From Luteimicrobium subarcticum (GTDB taxonomy: Bacteria; Actinomycetota; Actinomycetes; Actinomycetales; Cellulomonadaceae), in the NCBI RefSeq assembly GCF_002798015.1, contig NZ_PGTZ01000008.1, positions 62,001-126,000 on the forward strand: DNA of 64,000 nt, read 5' to 3'. This document shows positions 35,962 through 45,266 of this stretch, piece by piece. Every line of letters begins with the position of its first letter. Position 1 is the first letter of the stretch. The translations under genes were made by a program, and so were the position numbers. A model generated the notes under the pieces. It saw nothing but the letters and a program-made list of their open reading frames with translations, ran no database searches and was not told where the DNA came from.

Positions 35962-38774
35962 GGGCGCGTCATCCGTCCGCCCGCGAGGATTCCCTCGGCC
36001 CACGCGGCGAGCGCGGACCGGTCGACCTTGGAGTTGTGCCGGATGTCGGTCGGGAGCCGGGGCACGACGAGCACCGCGGCGACCGGCAGCCCCACGGCGG
36101 CCCGCACCGTGCGGGCGAGCACGGGCTCCGCGAGCCGCACGCGGCGGGTGCGGACGGCGGGCTCGACCACCAGGACGAGCTGCTGCGTGCCGCGCGGCCC
36201 CACCCCGACGGCGGCGGCGCGCGCCACCGTGTCGAGCGCCTCGACACGCTGCTCGGGCCCGACGGGCGTGACCGGACCGGCCGCGGTCGTGAGCACGTGC
36301 GCGAGCCGCCCCTCGATCCACAGGCGGCCGTCCGCGTCGAGGTGCCCGACGTCGCCCGTGCGGTGCCAGCGCCCTGCCCCGCCCGGTGCCCGACCGCCGG
36401 CCGTAGCGGAGTCCGAGGGGGTCTCACGGACGGCGGCCCGGTCCGTGAGCCAGAGGCGGTCGTAGTGCGTCTTGAGGTGCGGCGCGCTGACGACGACCTC
36501 ACCGGTCACCCCGCGCTCGTCCGCGGGTGCGCCCGTCGCGGCACCGGTGCCGTCGAGTGCGCTGATCCGCACCGCGACGTCCGCGACGGGCGCCCCGACG
36601 AGGACCCCGCCCGGCCCGTCGGGCTGCGCCGTGGCGATCTCGCCGAGCGACGCGTCCGTCATGAGCAGCCCCTCGGTCATCCCGTAGGGCGTGTGCGCGG
36701 ACGCGTTCGGCATGAGGTCCTGCGCGGCGGCGAGCAGCGCGGGGGCGACGGGGGCGCCGGCGGACAGGAACGTCCGCACGCGCGCCAGCACGGCGAGCTC
36801 GGAACCGGTCAGGTCGTCCGCCGTCGCGACGGCGTTGGCGAGGGCGGCGGGCGACAGGAACACGACCGTCGCGTCGACGCGTGCTGCCGCGGCGGCCACG
36901 GCCCGTGCGGTGAGGGTGCGCGGCGCGGTGACGTCCATGTCCGGGGTGACGGAGCGCGCGCCGAGCGCCGGTCCGAGCAGGGCGAACGGTGCGAAACCGG
37001 CCACGAGGCCCGTGTCCGGTCCGACGTCGTACTGCTGGGCGAGGGCGTCACGGACCGCCGCGAGGGCGTCGTGCGTGTACACGACACCCTTGGCGGGTCC
37101 GGTCGAGCCGGACGTGAACAGGATCGCGGCCACGTCGTCGGGCGCGGGCGACGGGATGACGCCGCTGCCGGGCGCGGACGTGCCGTCGAACGTGTCGGTG
37201 AGGTCGACGGCGGCGCCGAGCTCGACGAGGTCCGCGAGGCACGCGTCCACGCCGAGGGCCCGCGCGGCGGCCGGGGCGAGCTGGTGCGTCGAGATGCGGC
37301 GGCCCGGCCAGCCGAGCGCACGGGCCGCGGTCAGCCCCGGCACCTCGCCGACCACGAAGCGGGGCTGGGTGCCTCGCACCGCGCGGGTCAGTCCGCGCAC
37401 GCCGAGGCCGGCGTCCGCGACGACGACGACCGCGCCGACGCGCAGGCACGCGTACAGGACCGCCGTGAGGTCGGCACCTGGCGGGACGAGGAGCGACACC
37501 CGGTCGCCGGGTCGCACGCCGAACGCCACGAGGCCGGCCGCGAGCTCGCGCACCCGCCGGGACAGGAGCCGCCAGCTCACGATGCGCGGGCCGCCGGCGG
37601 CGTGCGTCGAGCCTCGCGGCGCCATCTCGACGAGCGCGGGGGTCGGGTCGTCGACGCGCTCGTCGAGGTGGTGCCACAGCGGCGGACGGACGGGCTGCTC
37701 GCCGGCGGGCCGGGCGCTCGCTGCGGTCGCGGTCGCGGTCGGCGACGCCGCGCCCTCGGCGTCGCCCAGCCCGAACGCGTCGAGCCAGGCGAGGATCGGG
37801 GCGACGTAGTCGACGTCCTCGGCGAGAAGGTGCCCGGCGCCCTCGTGGCGGTGGACCTGGGCGCCCGGGAGACGGTCCACGAGGTCCGCGAGGTAGCGGT
37901 CGCGGAACACGGGGTCGAGCGGTCCCCACTGCACGAGCGACGGAACGGTGAGGGCGCGCACGCCCTCGGCGACCCGGTCGAGCTCGGCGGCCGACGGGTG
38001 GTCCGGGGCAAGCGGGATGTCGGCGACGAACGCGCCGACGCCGCCGCGGCGCTCGGCCGTCCGGTAGGGCGCGCGGTAGGCGTCCTTGACGGCGCGGGGG
38101 AGCGACGGGTGCCCGAGCGCGAGGGTGGTCTCGAGGAACCCGGGCGTCGTGACGGTCGCGCGGCCCAGGACGCCGGAGGCGAGGGCGAGGCGCAGGGGGG
38201 CGGGGACGGCGGCGTCCTCGGGCTGGTGCACCGCGGTGTTGAGCAGCAGCACGCCCGCGAGGAGGTCGGGGTGGTCGACGGCCCAGCCGAGCGAGACGAC
38301 GCCACCCCAGTCGTGGCCGAGGGTGACGACGGGACCGGTCAGGCGGTGCGGCGCGTGCTCGGCGGACAGTGCATCCGTCAGCAGGCCGAGGTCGCGCACG
38401 CGTTCCGGAAGCGTCCGCAGGGTGCCGGTGCGCTCCGAGAAGCCCATGTCGAGCTGGTCGACGGCCACCACGCGCCACCCGGCCTCCGCGGCGGGGGCGA
38501 GCAGCCGGCGCCACAGGTAGGACCACGTGGGGTTGCCGTGCACCGCGAGGATCGTGCCGCGCGCCGCGCCGCCGTTCCCGTCGCGCGCCGCGAGCAGGTC
38601 GGCGTTGTCGAGCAGGTGCCAGGTGCGCGGGGTGCCGTGCGCGTCGGGCGCGGTGACGAGCCGCGACCAGGCCGGGTCGAGGCCGTCGAGCGCGGGTGGC
38701 CGCTGCGCGGGGGCCGGGACGGATGCCGCGGCGGGGAGCCGGGACGCGGCGGGACGGGTGGCGACCGCGCTCAC
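35958..38774 (-). CDS. oleBC: fused beta-lactone decarboxylase / beta-lactone synthetase OleBC
   Basis: 938 aa fusing two olefin-pathway enzymes. Residues about 30-335 are an alpha/beta hydrolase of the haloalkane-dehalogenase type (OleB): nucleophile D155 in GHDWGG, His 314 in EGAGHLL, decarboxylating the beta-lactone to the cis-olefin. A Pro/Ala/Thr linker (about 338-362) leads to an ANL adenylating domain (OleC, about 363-938): FTSGSTGPAKG at 553-563, YGMTEG, WHRTGDVG and Lys 916 in NSKVDR, forming the beta-lactone from the beta-hydroxyacid with ATP. OleBC fusions are known in some actinobacteria such as Micrococcus. Starts and stops overlap those of oleA and oleD by 4 nt. Confidence 0.93.
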   Translation of the reverse strand: MSAVATRPAASRLPAAASVPAPAQRPPALDGLDPAWSRLVTAPDAHGTPRTWHLLDNADLLAARDGNGGAARGTILAVHGNPTWSYLWRRLLAPAAEAGWRVVAVDQLDMGFSERTGTLRTLPERVRDLGLLTDALSAEHAPHRLTGPVVTLGHDWGGVVSLGWAVDHPDLLAGVLLLNTAVHQPEDAAVPAPLRLALASGVLGRATVTTPGFLETTLALGHPSLPRAVKDAYRAPYRTAERRGGVGAFVADIPLAPDHPSAAELDRVAEGVRALTVPSLVQWGPLDPVFRDRYLADLVDRLPGAQVHRHEGAGHLLAEDVDYVAPILAWLDAFGLGDAEGAASPTATATAASARPAGEQPVRPPLWHHLDERVDDPTPALVEMAPRGSTHAAGGPRIVSWRLLSRRVRELAAGLVAFGVRPGDRVSLLVPPGADLTAVLYACLRVGAVVVVADAGLGVRGLTRAVRGTQPRFVVGEVPGLTAARALGWPGRRISTHQLAPAAARALGVDACLADLVELGAAVDLTDTFDGTSAPGSGVIPSPAPDDVAAILFTSGSTGPAKGVVYTHDALAAVRDALAQQYDVGPDTGLVAGFAPFALLGPALGARSVTPDMDVTAPRTLTARAVAAAAARVDATVVFLSPAALANAVATADDLTGSELAVLARVRTFLSAGAPVAPALLAAAQDLMPNASAHTPYGMTEGLLMTDASLGEIATAQPDGPGGVLVGAPVADVAVRISALDGTGAATGAPADERGVTGEVVVSAPHLKTHYDRLWLTDRAAVRETPSDSATAGGRAPGGAGRWHRTGDVGHLDADGRLWIEGRLAHVLTTAAGPVTPVGPEQRVEALDTVARAAAVGVGPRGTQQLVLVVEPAVRTRRVRLAEPVLARTVRAAVGLPVAAVLVVPRLPTDIRHNSKVDRSALAAWAEGILAGGRMTRP

Positions 38775-39793
38775 CAGGCCAGCTCGAGCATGGCGGTGTT
38801 GATGCCGGAGCCCACGCCCATGAGCAGGACGCGGTCGCCCGGGGTGAGCGTCGGCGCCTCCTGCGCGAGCGTGATCGGGATGGACGCCGGGCCGACGTTG
38901 CCGAGCGTCGGGTAGGTCGTGGGGACGCGGCTCGCGTCGAGGCCCACGGCCTTGACGAACGACTCCGTGTGGATACGCGACACCTGGTGGGTGATGTAGC
39001 GGTCCATGTCCTTCCAGGACCAGTGCGGCAGCGCCTCCTGCCAGGCGGACACGACGAGGTCGAGGCCGCCCTTGAGGAGCGCCTTCGCGTCGGTGAACAT
39101 GCCCTCGACGCTGCCGACGCACAGGGCGTTGAACTGCGTCGCGGCGCGGGTCACGCCGCCGAGGATGCGGTGGCCCTTGGGGTGCGCGTCGGCCGGGCCG
39201 ATCACGGCGGCGGCGGCGCCCGAGCCCAGCGTGAGGCTCGCGAACTCGCTCATGAAGTCCTTGCGCTTGATGCCGTCGCGCAGCAGACGCGTGATGGTGT
39301 TGCGCTGGACCTCGTCCGCGTCCTCGCCGTCGATGATGAGGGCGTACCGGATCTGGCCGGAGTCGATGAGCGACGACGCGAGGCTCATGCCGTTGACGAA
39401 CCCGAGGCACGCGTTCGCGATGTCGAAGTTCAGGGCCGACGACGGCAGGCCCAGCCCGTGGTGCAGGCGCACGGCGACCGACGGCTCGAGGTGGGGGCGC
39501 GTCACCGACGTGTTGATGATCAGTCCGATGTCGTCGGCCGTGATCCCGGCCTCGGCGATCGCGCGGCGGCCCGCGTCGATCGCGGCCTCGTCGAACGAGC
39601 GGTCCGGGCCCCAGTTGCGGCGCTCGTACACCCCGGCCACGCGTTGCAGCAGACCCTTCGGCAGCCGCAGGCGCTTGAGCGCCGGGGCGAGCTGCGCGTC
39701 GATCTGCTCGGACGTGGTCACCTGGGGGGCGATGGTCGTGGCGACGGAGAGCAGAGCGACGTTGCTGTGCGTGGTCGTGGCGTTTCCGTCCAA
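38771..39793 (-). CDS. oleA: head-to-head Claisen condensing enzyme OleA
   Basis: Thiolase-fold enzyme that condenses two fatty acyl-CoAs to a 2-alkyl-3-ketoacid, the first step of long-chain olefin synthesis. 340 aa. C129 (IANACLGF), H269, N299 (LGNVGPAS) and E103 (RPHLEPS) have the same mutual spacing as the catalytic residues described for Xanthomonas OleA. Start: TTG 39793, with GGGAG 6 nt upstream; longer in-frame codons to 40114 look non-coding. FabH-like enzymes are the alternative family, but the adjacent oleBC and oleD settle it. Divergent from the SWIM helicase gene. Confidence 0.94.
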   Translation of the reverse strand: MDGNATTTHSNVALLSVATTIAPQVTTSEQIDAQLAPALKRLRLPKGLLQRVAGVYERRNWGPDRSFDEAAIDAGRRAIAEAGITADDIGLIINTSVTRPHLEPSVAVRLHHGLGLPSSALNFDIANACLGFVNGMSLASSLIDSGQIRYALIIDGEDADEVQRNTITRLLRDGIKRKDFMSEFASLTLGSGAAAAVIGPADAHPKGHRILGGVTRAATQFNALCVGSVEGMFTDAKALLKGGLDLVVSAWQEALPHWSWKDMDRYITHQVSRIHTESFVKAVGLDASRVPTTYPTLGNVGPASIPITLAQEAPTLTPGDRVLLMGVGSGINTAMLELAW

Positions 39794-39901
39794 GGAGGTC
39801 TCCCGGGTCGACGAGGGTGGTCGGTCGCGCGGTGTCCGTCGGGAAGTCCGTCGGGACGGAGGGGCGGCGGCCGCGGTGCGCACACAAAGGGGCTGGACCA
39901 T

Positions 39902-39917
39902 CCTACGCGGGCGTAGG
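39902..39917. promoter_or_regulatory. palindrome between oleA and the SWIM-SNF2 helicase gene
   Basis: CCTACGC-GG-GCGTAGG is a perfect 7+2+7 dyad, about 110 bp from each start codon. The minus-strand arm ends in TAGGAT, a possible -10 toward oleA, and the plus-strand arm in TAGGTT, a possible -10 toward the helicase. It is well placed for an operator controlling the ole operon or both genes. No regulator gene adjoins it. Confidence 0.5.
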
Positions 39918-40010
39918 TTGGCTCGCCTGTGGCGGGGGAGTGGCGCGGGACACGTCGGCCCGTCGCGCTGTGCCGCCTCGGGGGTGGGCGGCGGGTGCTT
40001 GGATGACGGG

Positions 40011-43000
40011 GTGCTCAACCGTGCCGTGATCAAGCTCCTCGTGGGGTCTGCCGCGGCCGCCCGCGCGGAGGCGTACGTGGCCGAGGGCCGTGTCGTCGCC
40101 GTGGCTCGCAGCAAGGACGGGTCGCGAGTCGTCGGTCACGTCGTGGGGTCGAGCAACACCCCGTACGCGGCGGTCGTCGAGCTCGACGAGCACGGGACGC
40201 CCCGCTCGGGGCGGTGCTCGTGCCCGGTAGCGCACGACTGCAAGCACGTCGCGGCGACGCTGTTCGCGCTGCTGGCCCGGGAGGAGGGTGCCGCCGACGC
40301 GGGCGCCGGCTCGACCGGCACGGCCGCTGCGGACGCGGCGGCCCCCGAGTGGGAGCGCGCGCTCGCGCCGCTGCTCGGTCCGGGTGGTGACGCCCCCGGC
40401 GGTGGTGGTCGCGCGGCGGGGTCGGGCGCAGTGCGCGGGGCGCGCGCCCGGCTCGACGAGGTCGCGCTGCACGTCGAGCTCGTGCCCGCGGACGACCGCG
40501 CCCGGCGGCTGGCGGCGCGGACCGGGTTGCGGCTCGTGCCGCGCGTCGCGCTCCGCCCGCTCGTCCGGGGACGCAGCGGGCGGTGGGTCCGCACGGGCAT
40601 CTCGTGGCGCGACCTGCGGTACCGCGACGGGACGGTGCCGGCCGAGCACCTCGAGGTGCTGCGGGCGCTCGACGGCCTCGCGGGCGGCGCCCGTCCGACG
40701 GCGTTCGCGTTCGACGCGCGCGAGCAGGTGCACGCCGACGAGCTCCCCGCGTCGGCGCTGTGGGCGCTGCTCGACGACGCCCGACGCGTCGGGCTGCCCC
40801 TGGTCGGCGCCGACCGCGCGCAGAGCGAGGTCGTCTGGACCGCCGCCCGGTCGGAGCTCGTGGTCTCGCGGGTCGCTGACGGCCTGCTGGTCGAGGCGGA
40901 GGTGCACGCCGACGTCCCGGCCGACGACCTCGACCCGGTGGGCCGGCCGGCCGGGGGTGTCGTCGGGACGACCGCCGACGGCGCGCTGCTGCTCGGGCGG
41001 CTCGCGACCGCGCTCGACGCCACCGCGACCGACCTGCTGCTGCGCGAGGCACCGCTCGTCGTGCCCGACGCCGACGCCCCCCGGTTCTTGCGCCGTGCGC
41101 TGCCGGCGCTCGCGCAGCGGTTCGACGAGGCGACGCTCGTCGGGGTCGCGCTGCCCGAGCCGCCGCGTCCTGTGCTGCTCCTGCGGGTCGTGCGGCACGC
41201 CGACCACGTCGCGCGCCTGTCGTGGCACTGGCGGTACGTGTCGGGCGAGCCGCCCGTCGTCGAGGCGACCTACCCGGCCGGGCACGGGGACTCGGGTGCG
41301 CGGCTCGCGGCCGCGCGCGCCGCGAGCGGCACGCCGGACGACGGCGTCCGGGACGTCATCCGCGAGCGCGCGGTCCTCGAAAGGCTCGACGGCCTGCTCA
41401 CGCGCCCCGTCGAGGACGCCGAGCTGCGCGGGCTCGCGACCGCCGACTTCTTCGGCCTCGAGCTGCCGGACCTGGCGGCGCTCGCGGACGGCGACCCTGA
41501 CCTCGAGATCGAGGCGGTCGTCGACCCCGACGCACCCGCCGACGTGGACTACCGCGAGGCGGCGGACGTCGAGGTCAGCGTCGAGATCGTCGGCGAGAGC
41601 ACCACGCCGACGGGCGGCCGCGACTGGTTCGACCTGGGGGTGCTGATCCGGGCCGGCGGGCACCAGATCACGTTCGAGCAGGTGTTCCGGGCGCTCGCGA
41701 CGGGCCGCTCGCGCGTCCTCCTGCCCGACGGCCTGCACTTCTCGCTCGACGACGAGCGCTTCGACCGGCTGCGCGAGCTGGTCGAGGAGTCGCGCGACCT
41801 GCAGGACACGATGGGCAAGGTGCTGCGCGTGGGCCGGTACCAGGCCGACCTGTTCGCGGCGCTCGACGCGCTCGGTCTGGTGGACGCGCAGGCGGGGGCG
41901 TGGCGGGCCGCGCTCGGTGGCCTCGCGGCCGGCGCCTCGCCGCGCCCGCTCGAGGCGCCCGCCGGGCTCGCGGCGCAGCTCCGCCCGTACCAGCAGGAGG
42001 GCTTCGAGTGGCTCGCGTTCCTCGCCGAGCACGGGCTCGGCGGGGTCCTCGCGGACGACATGGGCCTCGGCAAGACGGTGCAGACGCTCGCCGCGGTGGT
42101 GCACGCCCACGAGGTCGCGGCCGCCGCGGGGGCGCCGCGTCCTGCGCCCGTGCTGGTGGTCGCGCCGACCAGCGTCGTCGACATGTGGGAGACGGAGACG
42201 GCGCGGTTCGCGCCCGGCCTGCGGGCGGCCGCGGTGCGCGGCACGCGGGCGCGCCGGGGCGAGCCGCTCGGGGACACGGTGGCGGGCGCCGACGTCGTCG
42301 TCACGTCGTACGCACTGTTCCGGCTCGACGCCGAGGAGTACCGGTCGATCGCCTGGTCGATGCTCGTGCTCGACGAGGCGCAGTTCGTCAAGAACCGGCA
42401 GTCCGTGGTCTACAAGTGCGCGCGCGAGCTTCCCGCGGCCACGAAGATCGCGCTCACGGGCACGCCCCTCGAGAACAACCTCATGGAGCTGTGGTCGATC
42501 CTGTCGGTCGTCAGCCCCGGGCTGTTCCCCGACCCGTACCGGTTCTCGCAGTACTTCGCCGGCCCGATCGAGCGCGAGGGCGACGACGGGCGGCTCGCCG
42601 TCCTGCGCCGCCGCGTCGCGCCGTTCGTGCTGCGGCGCACCAAGGAGGCCGTCGCGAAGGACCTCCCGCCGCGCCAGGAGCAGATCACCGAGGTCGTGCT
42701 CGCGCCGCGCCACCGGCGCGCCTACGACCGGTACCTGCAGCGCGAGCGGCGCAACGTCCTCGGCCTGGTCGACGAGCTCGAGACGCACCGGTTCAAGGTG
42801 TTCCGGTCGCTCACCGTGCTGCGCCAGGCGGCGCTCGACGTGTCGCTCGTCGACGACGGGGGAGAGGTCAGCACCGGGAACCCCGCGGGGCCGCGCGGTG
42901 GCACCGAGATCCCGTCGTCCAAGCTCGACGTGCTGTTCGAGATGCTCGACGACGTGCTCGCCGAAGGCCACAACGTGCTGATCTTCAGCCAGTTCACGCG

Positions 43001-43418
43001 GTACCTCGGGCTGGTGCGCGACCGGCTCGACGACGCCGGCGTCGACCACGCGTACCTCGACGGCAGCACCCGGCGGCGCGCGGCGGAGGTCGCGAAGTTC
43101 ACGTCCGGACGCGTGCCCGTGTTCCTCGTGAGCCTCAAGGCCGGCGGGTTCGGGCTCAACCTCACCGCCGCCGACTACTGCGTCCTGCTCGACCCGTGGT
43201 GGAACCCCGCCGCCGAGGCGCAGGCCGTCGACCGGGCCCACCGCATCGGGCAGACCCGGACCGTGATGGTGTACCGGCTCGTCGCGCAGGACACCATCGA
43301 GGACAAGGTCATGCGGCTCAAGGAGGCCAAGTCGGCGCTGTTCGCGAGCGTGCTCGACGGGGGGACGTCCGCGGCGTCGGGGCTCACCGCCGACGACGTG
43401 CGCGAGCTGTTGTCGTAG
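40011..43418 (+). CDS. SWIM zinc-finger SNF2-family DNA helicase/translocase
   Basis: 1135 aa. An N-terminal SWIM zinc motif C69-x-C71-x5-C77-x-H79 (CSCPVAHDCKH) is followed by a long acidic, poorly conserved region. The SNF2 engine starts near residue 645: LADDMGLGKTVQTLA near 680, DEAQF, TGTPLENNLMELWSI, then the second RecA lobe with SLKAGGFGLNLTAADYC and DRAHRIGQT near 1070-1085. This is the RapA/HepA-like bacterial SWI/SNF type that moves on duplex DNA or remodels protein-DNA complexes; the exact role is unknown. GTG 40011 is chosen because family similarity starts there. It is next to NHEJ genes, so a repair role is plausible but unproven. Confidence 0.92.
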   Translation: MLNRAVIKLLVGSAAAARAEAYVAEGRVVAVARSKDGSRVVGHVVGSSNTPYAAVVELDEHGTPRSGRCSCPVAHDCKHVAATLFALLAREEGAADAGAGSTGTAAADAAAPEWERALAPLLGPGGDAPGGGGRAAGSGAVRGARARLDEVALHVELVPADDRARRLAARTGLRLVPRVALRPLVRGRSGRWVRTGISWRDLRYRDGTVPAEHLEVLRALDGLAGGARPTAFAFDAREQVHADELPASALWALLDDARRVGLPLVGADRAQSEVVWTAARSELVVSRVADGLLVEAEVHADVPADDLDPVGRPAGGVVGTTADGALLLGRLATALDATATDLLLREAPLVVPDADAPRFLRRALPALAQRFDEATLVGVALPEPPRPVLLLRVVRHADHVARLSWHWRYVSGEPPVVEATYPAGHGDSGARLAAARAASGTPDDGVRDVIRERAVLERLDGLLTRPVEDAELRGLATADFFGLELPDLAALADGDPDLEIEAVVDPDAPADVDYREAADVEVSVEIVGESTTPTGGRDWFDLGVLIRAGGHQITFEQVFRALATGRSRVLLPDGLHFSLDDERFDRLRELVEESRDLQDTMGKVLRVGRYQADLFAALDALGLVDAQAGAWRAALGGLAAGASPRPLEAPAGLAAQLRPYQQEGFEWLAFLAEHGLGGVLADDMGLGKTVQTLAAVVHAHEVAAAAGAPRPAPVLVVAPTSVVDMWETETARFAPGLRAAAVRGTRARRGEPLGDTVAGADVVVTSYALFRLDAEEYRSIAWSMLVLDEAQFVKNRQSVVYKCARELPAATKIALTGTPLENNLMELWSILSVVSPGLFPDPYRFSQYFAGPIEREGDDGRLAVLRRRVAPFVLRRTKEAVAKDLPPRQEQITEVVLAPRHRRAYDRYLQRERRNVLGLVDELETHRFKVFRSLTVLRQAALDVSLVDDGGEVSTGNPAGPRGGTEIPSSKLDVLFEMLDDVLAEGHNVLIFSQFTRYLGLVRDRLDDAGVDHAYLDGSTRRRAAEVAKFTSGRVPVFLVSLKAGGFGLNLTAADYCVLLDPWWNPAAEAQAVDRAHRIGQTRTVMVYRLVAQDTIEDKVMRLKEAKSALFASVLDGGTSAASGLTADDVRELLS

Positions 43419-43501
43419 CCCCCGGCTCGACGCGCGGGCGGGTCGTGGGCGCGAACCGTGAAGGGTGGCGCGCCGCCCGCCCGCGCCGCCCCGCCGTGGA
43501 C

Positions 43502-43507
43502 TACGTT
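43502..43507 (+). promoter_or_regulatory. -10 element upstream of the SanA/YdcF-like gene
   Basis: TACGTT lies 8 nt before GTG 43516, close to the leaderless spacing seen elsewhere in the window. Confidence 0.35.
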
Positions 43508-43515
43508 CCGGTGCC

Positions 43516-44193
43516 GTGAGCACGCGTCCCCGCTGGTACCGCCGCCGCCCGATCCTTGCCGTCACCGCGGCTGCCGGCGTCGTCGCGCTCGTCACGGTCG
43601 CGGGCACGTACGCCGTGGTGCAGCTGTCGGAACGGTCCAGGGTGGTGTCGGTCGCGGACGCCCCGCACGCCGAGGTCGCGCTCGTCCTCGGGGCCGGGCT
43701 GACCGCCGAGGGCACGCCGACGCTCTACCTCGAGCGCCGGCTCGAGGCGGCCCGCCAGCTGTGGGAGCGTGGCGCTGTCGACGTGGTGCTCGTCTCGGGC
43801 GACAACTCCCGCACGTCCCACGACGAGCCCACCGCCATGCGTGACTGGCTGGTCGACCACGGCGTCCCCTCGCGCGTCGTCGTGCGCGACTACGCGGGGT
43901 TCGACACCCAGGACTCGTGCATGCGCGCCCGCGAGGTGTTCGGGGTGACGAGCGCGGTGGTCGTCACGCAGGACTACCACCTGCCCCGCGCCCTGTACGC
44001 GTGCGACCACGCAGGGCTCGACGTCCACGGGGTGGCCGTCTCCTCGTCGCTCGACGACCGCAGGACGATCGTCTACCGGCTGCGGGAGGTACCGGCGTCG
44101 CTCAAGGGCGCGTGGGACGCGCTCGTCCACGCCCCGCCGACGTACGGCGGCCACGAGACGTCCGTCGAGGACGTCGTCGCCCGCGCGGGCTGA
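43516..44193 (+). CDS. SanA/YdcF-like DUF218 membrane-anchored protein
   Basis: 225 aa. Basic N-terminus (RPRWYRRRP) then one membrane helix (about 13-33), with the rest outside. The DUF218 core is clear: ALVLGAGLTAEGTPTLYLERRLEAA, VLVSGDNSRTSHDEPTAMRDWLV, QDSCMRAREVFGVTSAVVVTQDYHLPRALY. The SanA/ElyC family affects envelope barrier function and peptidoglycan precursors; the reaction is not known. The GTG at 43516 is preferred to 43465 because it begins at the basic flank of the helix. It converges on ku with a 20-bp gap and no obvious terminator. Confidence 0.87.
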   Translation: MSTRPRWYRRRPILAVTAAAGVVALVTVAGTYAVVQLSERSRVVSVADAPHAEVALVLGAGLTAEGTPTLYLERRLEAARQLWERGAVDVVLVSGDNSRTSHDEPTAMRDWLVDHGVPSRVVVRDYAGFDTQDSCMRAREVFGVTSAVVVTQDYHLPRALYACDHAGLDVHGVAVSSSLDDRRTIVYRLREVPASLKGAWDALVHAPPTYGGHETSVEDVVARAG

Positions 44194-44213
44194 CCCGCCG
44201 GCGGCCGTCGAGG

Positions 44214-45146
44214 TCAGGAGGTCTTGCGGCGGCGCGCGGGAGCCTTGTCGTCCTTCGGTGCGCTCTTCGCGCGGGTGCTCGCCTTCGAGGTCGACGTCTT
44301 GCGGCGCGTCGCCTTCGGCTTCGCGTCCTCGGCGTCCTCGGCGTCGTCCGCAGCCGACGCCGACCCGCCGCGCTTCTTCGCGACCGACCGGCGCAGCGCC
44401 TCCATGAGGTCGAGGACCTCTCCGCCCGAGTCCTTGTCCTCGTCGTCAGCCTGGAACGACGCGACCGCGTCGCCCTTCTCGAGCTTCGCGTCGATGAGCT
44501 GCCGCAGCTCCGCCTGGTACTCGTCGACGTACGCCGACGCGTCGAAGTCACCCTCAAGGCTCTCGACGACGACCTGCGCGAGCTTGAGCTCCTTGTCGGT
44601 GACCTTCGCCTCCGACTCCAGCGCCGGGAACGACGCCTCGCGCACCTCGTCGTCCCACAGCAAGGCCTGCAGCACCAGGGCGTCGCCGTGCACCCGGAGG
44701 GCGCCCAGTCGGGTGCGCTGCCGTAGCGCGAACTGCACGATCGCGGTCCGGTCCGTCGACTCCAGCGTCCGGCGCAGCAACGTGTACGCCTTCGCCGACT
44801 TGTCCGACGGCTCCAGGAAGTAGCACTTCTCGAACCGGATCGGGTCGACCTGGTCGCTCGGCACGAACTCCACGACCTCGATCTCCCGGTTCCGTTCCGC
44901 CGGGAGCTTCTTGAGGTCGTCGTCCGACAGCATCACGACGTGCGTGCCGTCGTCGTACGCGCGCGCGATGTGCTCGTACGGGACGACCTCGCCGTCCTTC
45001 GCGCACCGCCGCTCGTACTTGATGCGACCGCCGTCCGCGTCGTGCACCTGGTGCAGGGGCACGTCGTGGGACTCGGTCGCGCTGTACAGCTTGACCGGCA
45101 CGTTCACGAGGCCGAACGTCACGGCACCCGACCAGATCGCCCGCAT
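44214..45146 (-). CDS. ku: non-homologous end-joining protein Ku
   Basis: Homodimeric ring that binds DNA ends and recruits LigD. 310 aa. The Ku core MRAIWSGAVTFGLVNVPVKLYSATE, YERRCAKDGEVVPYEHIARAY and KAYTLLRRTLESTDRTAIVQF is complete to about residue 255. A Lys/Arg/Ser/Ala-rich tail (about 270-310) resembles the lysine-rich extensions of mycobacterial Ku that aid DNA threading and LigD contact. ATG 45146; the 120-bp gap to ligD holds both divergent promoters, with no clear motif. Very secure. Confidence 0.97.
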   Translation of the reverse strand: MRAIWSGAVTFGLVNVPVKLYSATESHDVPLHQVHDADGGRIKYERRCAKDGEVVPYEHIARAYDDGTHVVMLSDDDLKKLPAERNREIEVVEFVPSDQVDPIRFEKCYFLEPSDKSAKAYTLLRRTLESTDRTAIVQFALRQRTRLGALRVHGDALVLQALLWDDEVREASFPALESEAKVTDKELKLAQVVVESLEGDFDASAYVDEYQAELRQLIDAKLEKGDAVASFQADDEDKDSGGEVLDLMEALRRSVAKKRGGSASAADDAEDAEDAKPKATRRKTSTSKASTRAKSAPKDDKAPARRRKTS

Positions 45147-45266
45147 TCCGCCAGTCTCGCCCGCGCGCGACGGCAGCGCATCCGGGCGACGATCGAGGTC
45201 AGGAGCGGCGCTCGGAGTGTTCCGGCCGCTGCCGGCTCGACACGAGGACGAGGAGGTGGGCGCCGC

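Noticed and set aside
39903-43715. A 1,270-codon minus-strand frame opposite the SWIM-SNF2 helicase.
   Set aside because: Arg/Gly/Val-rich composition typical of antisense frames in high-GC DNA. The plus-strand product has intact SNF2 motifs.
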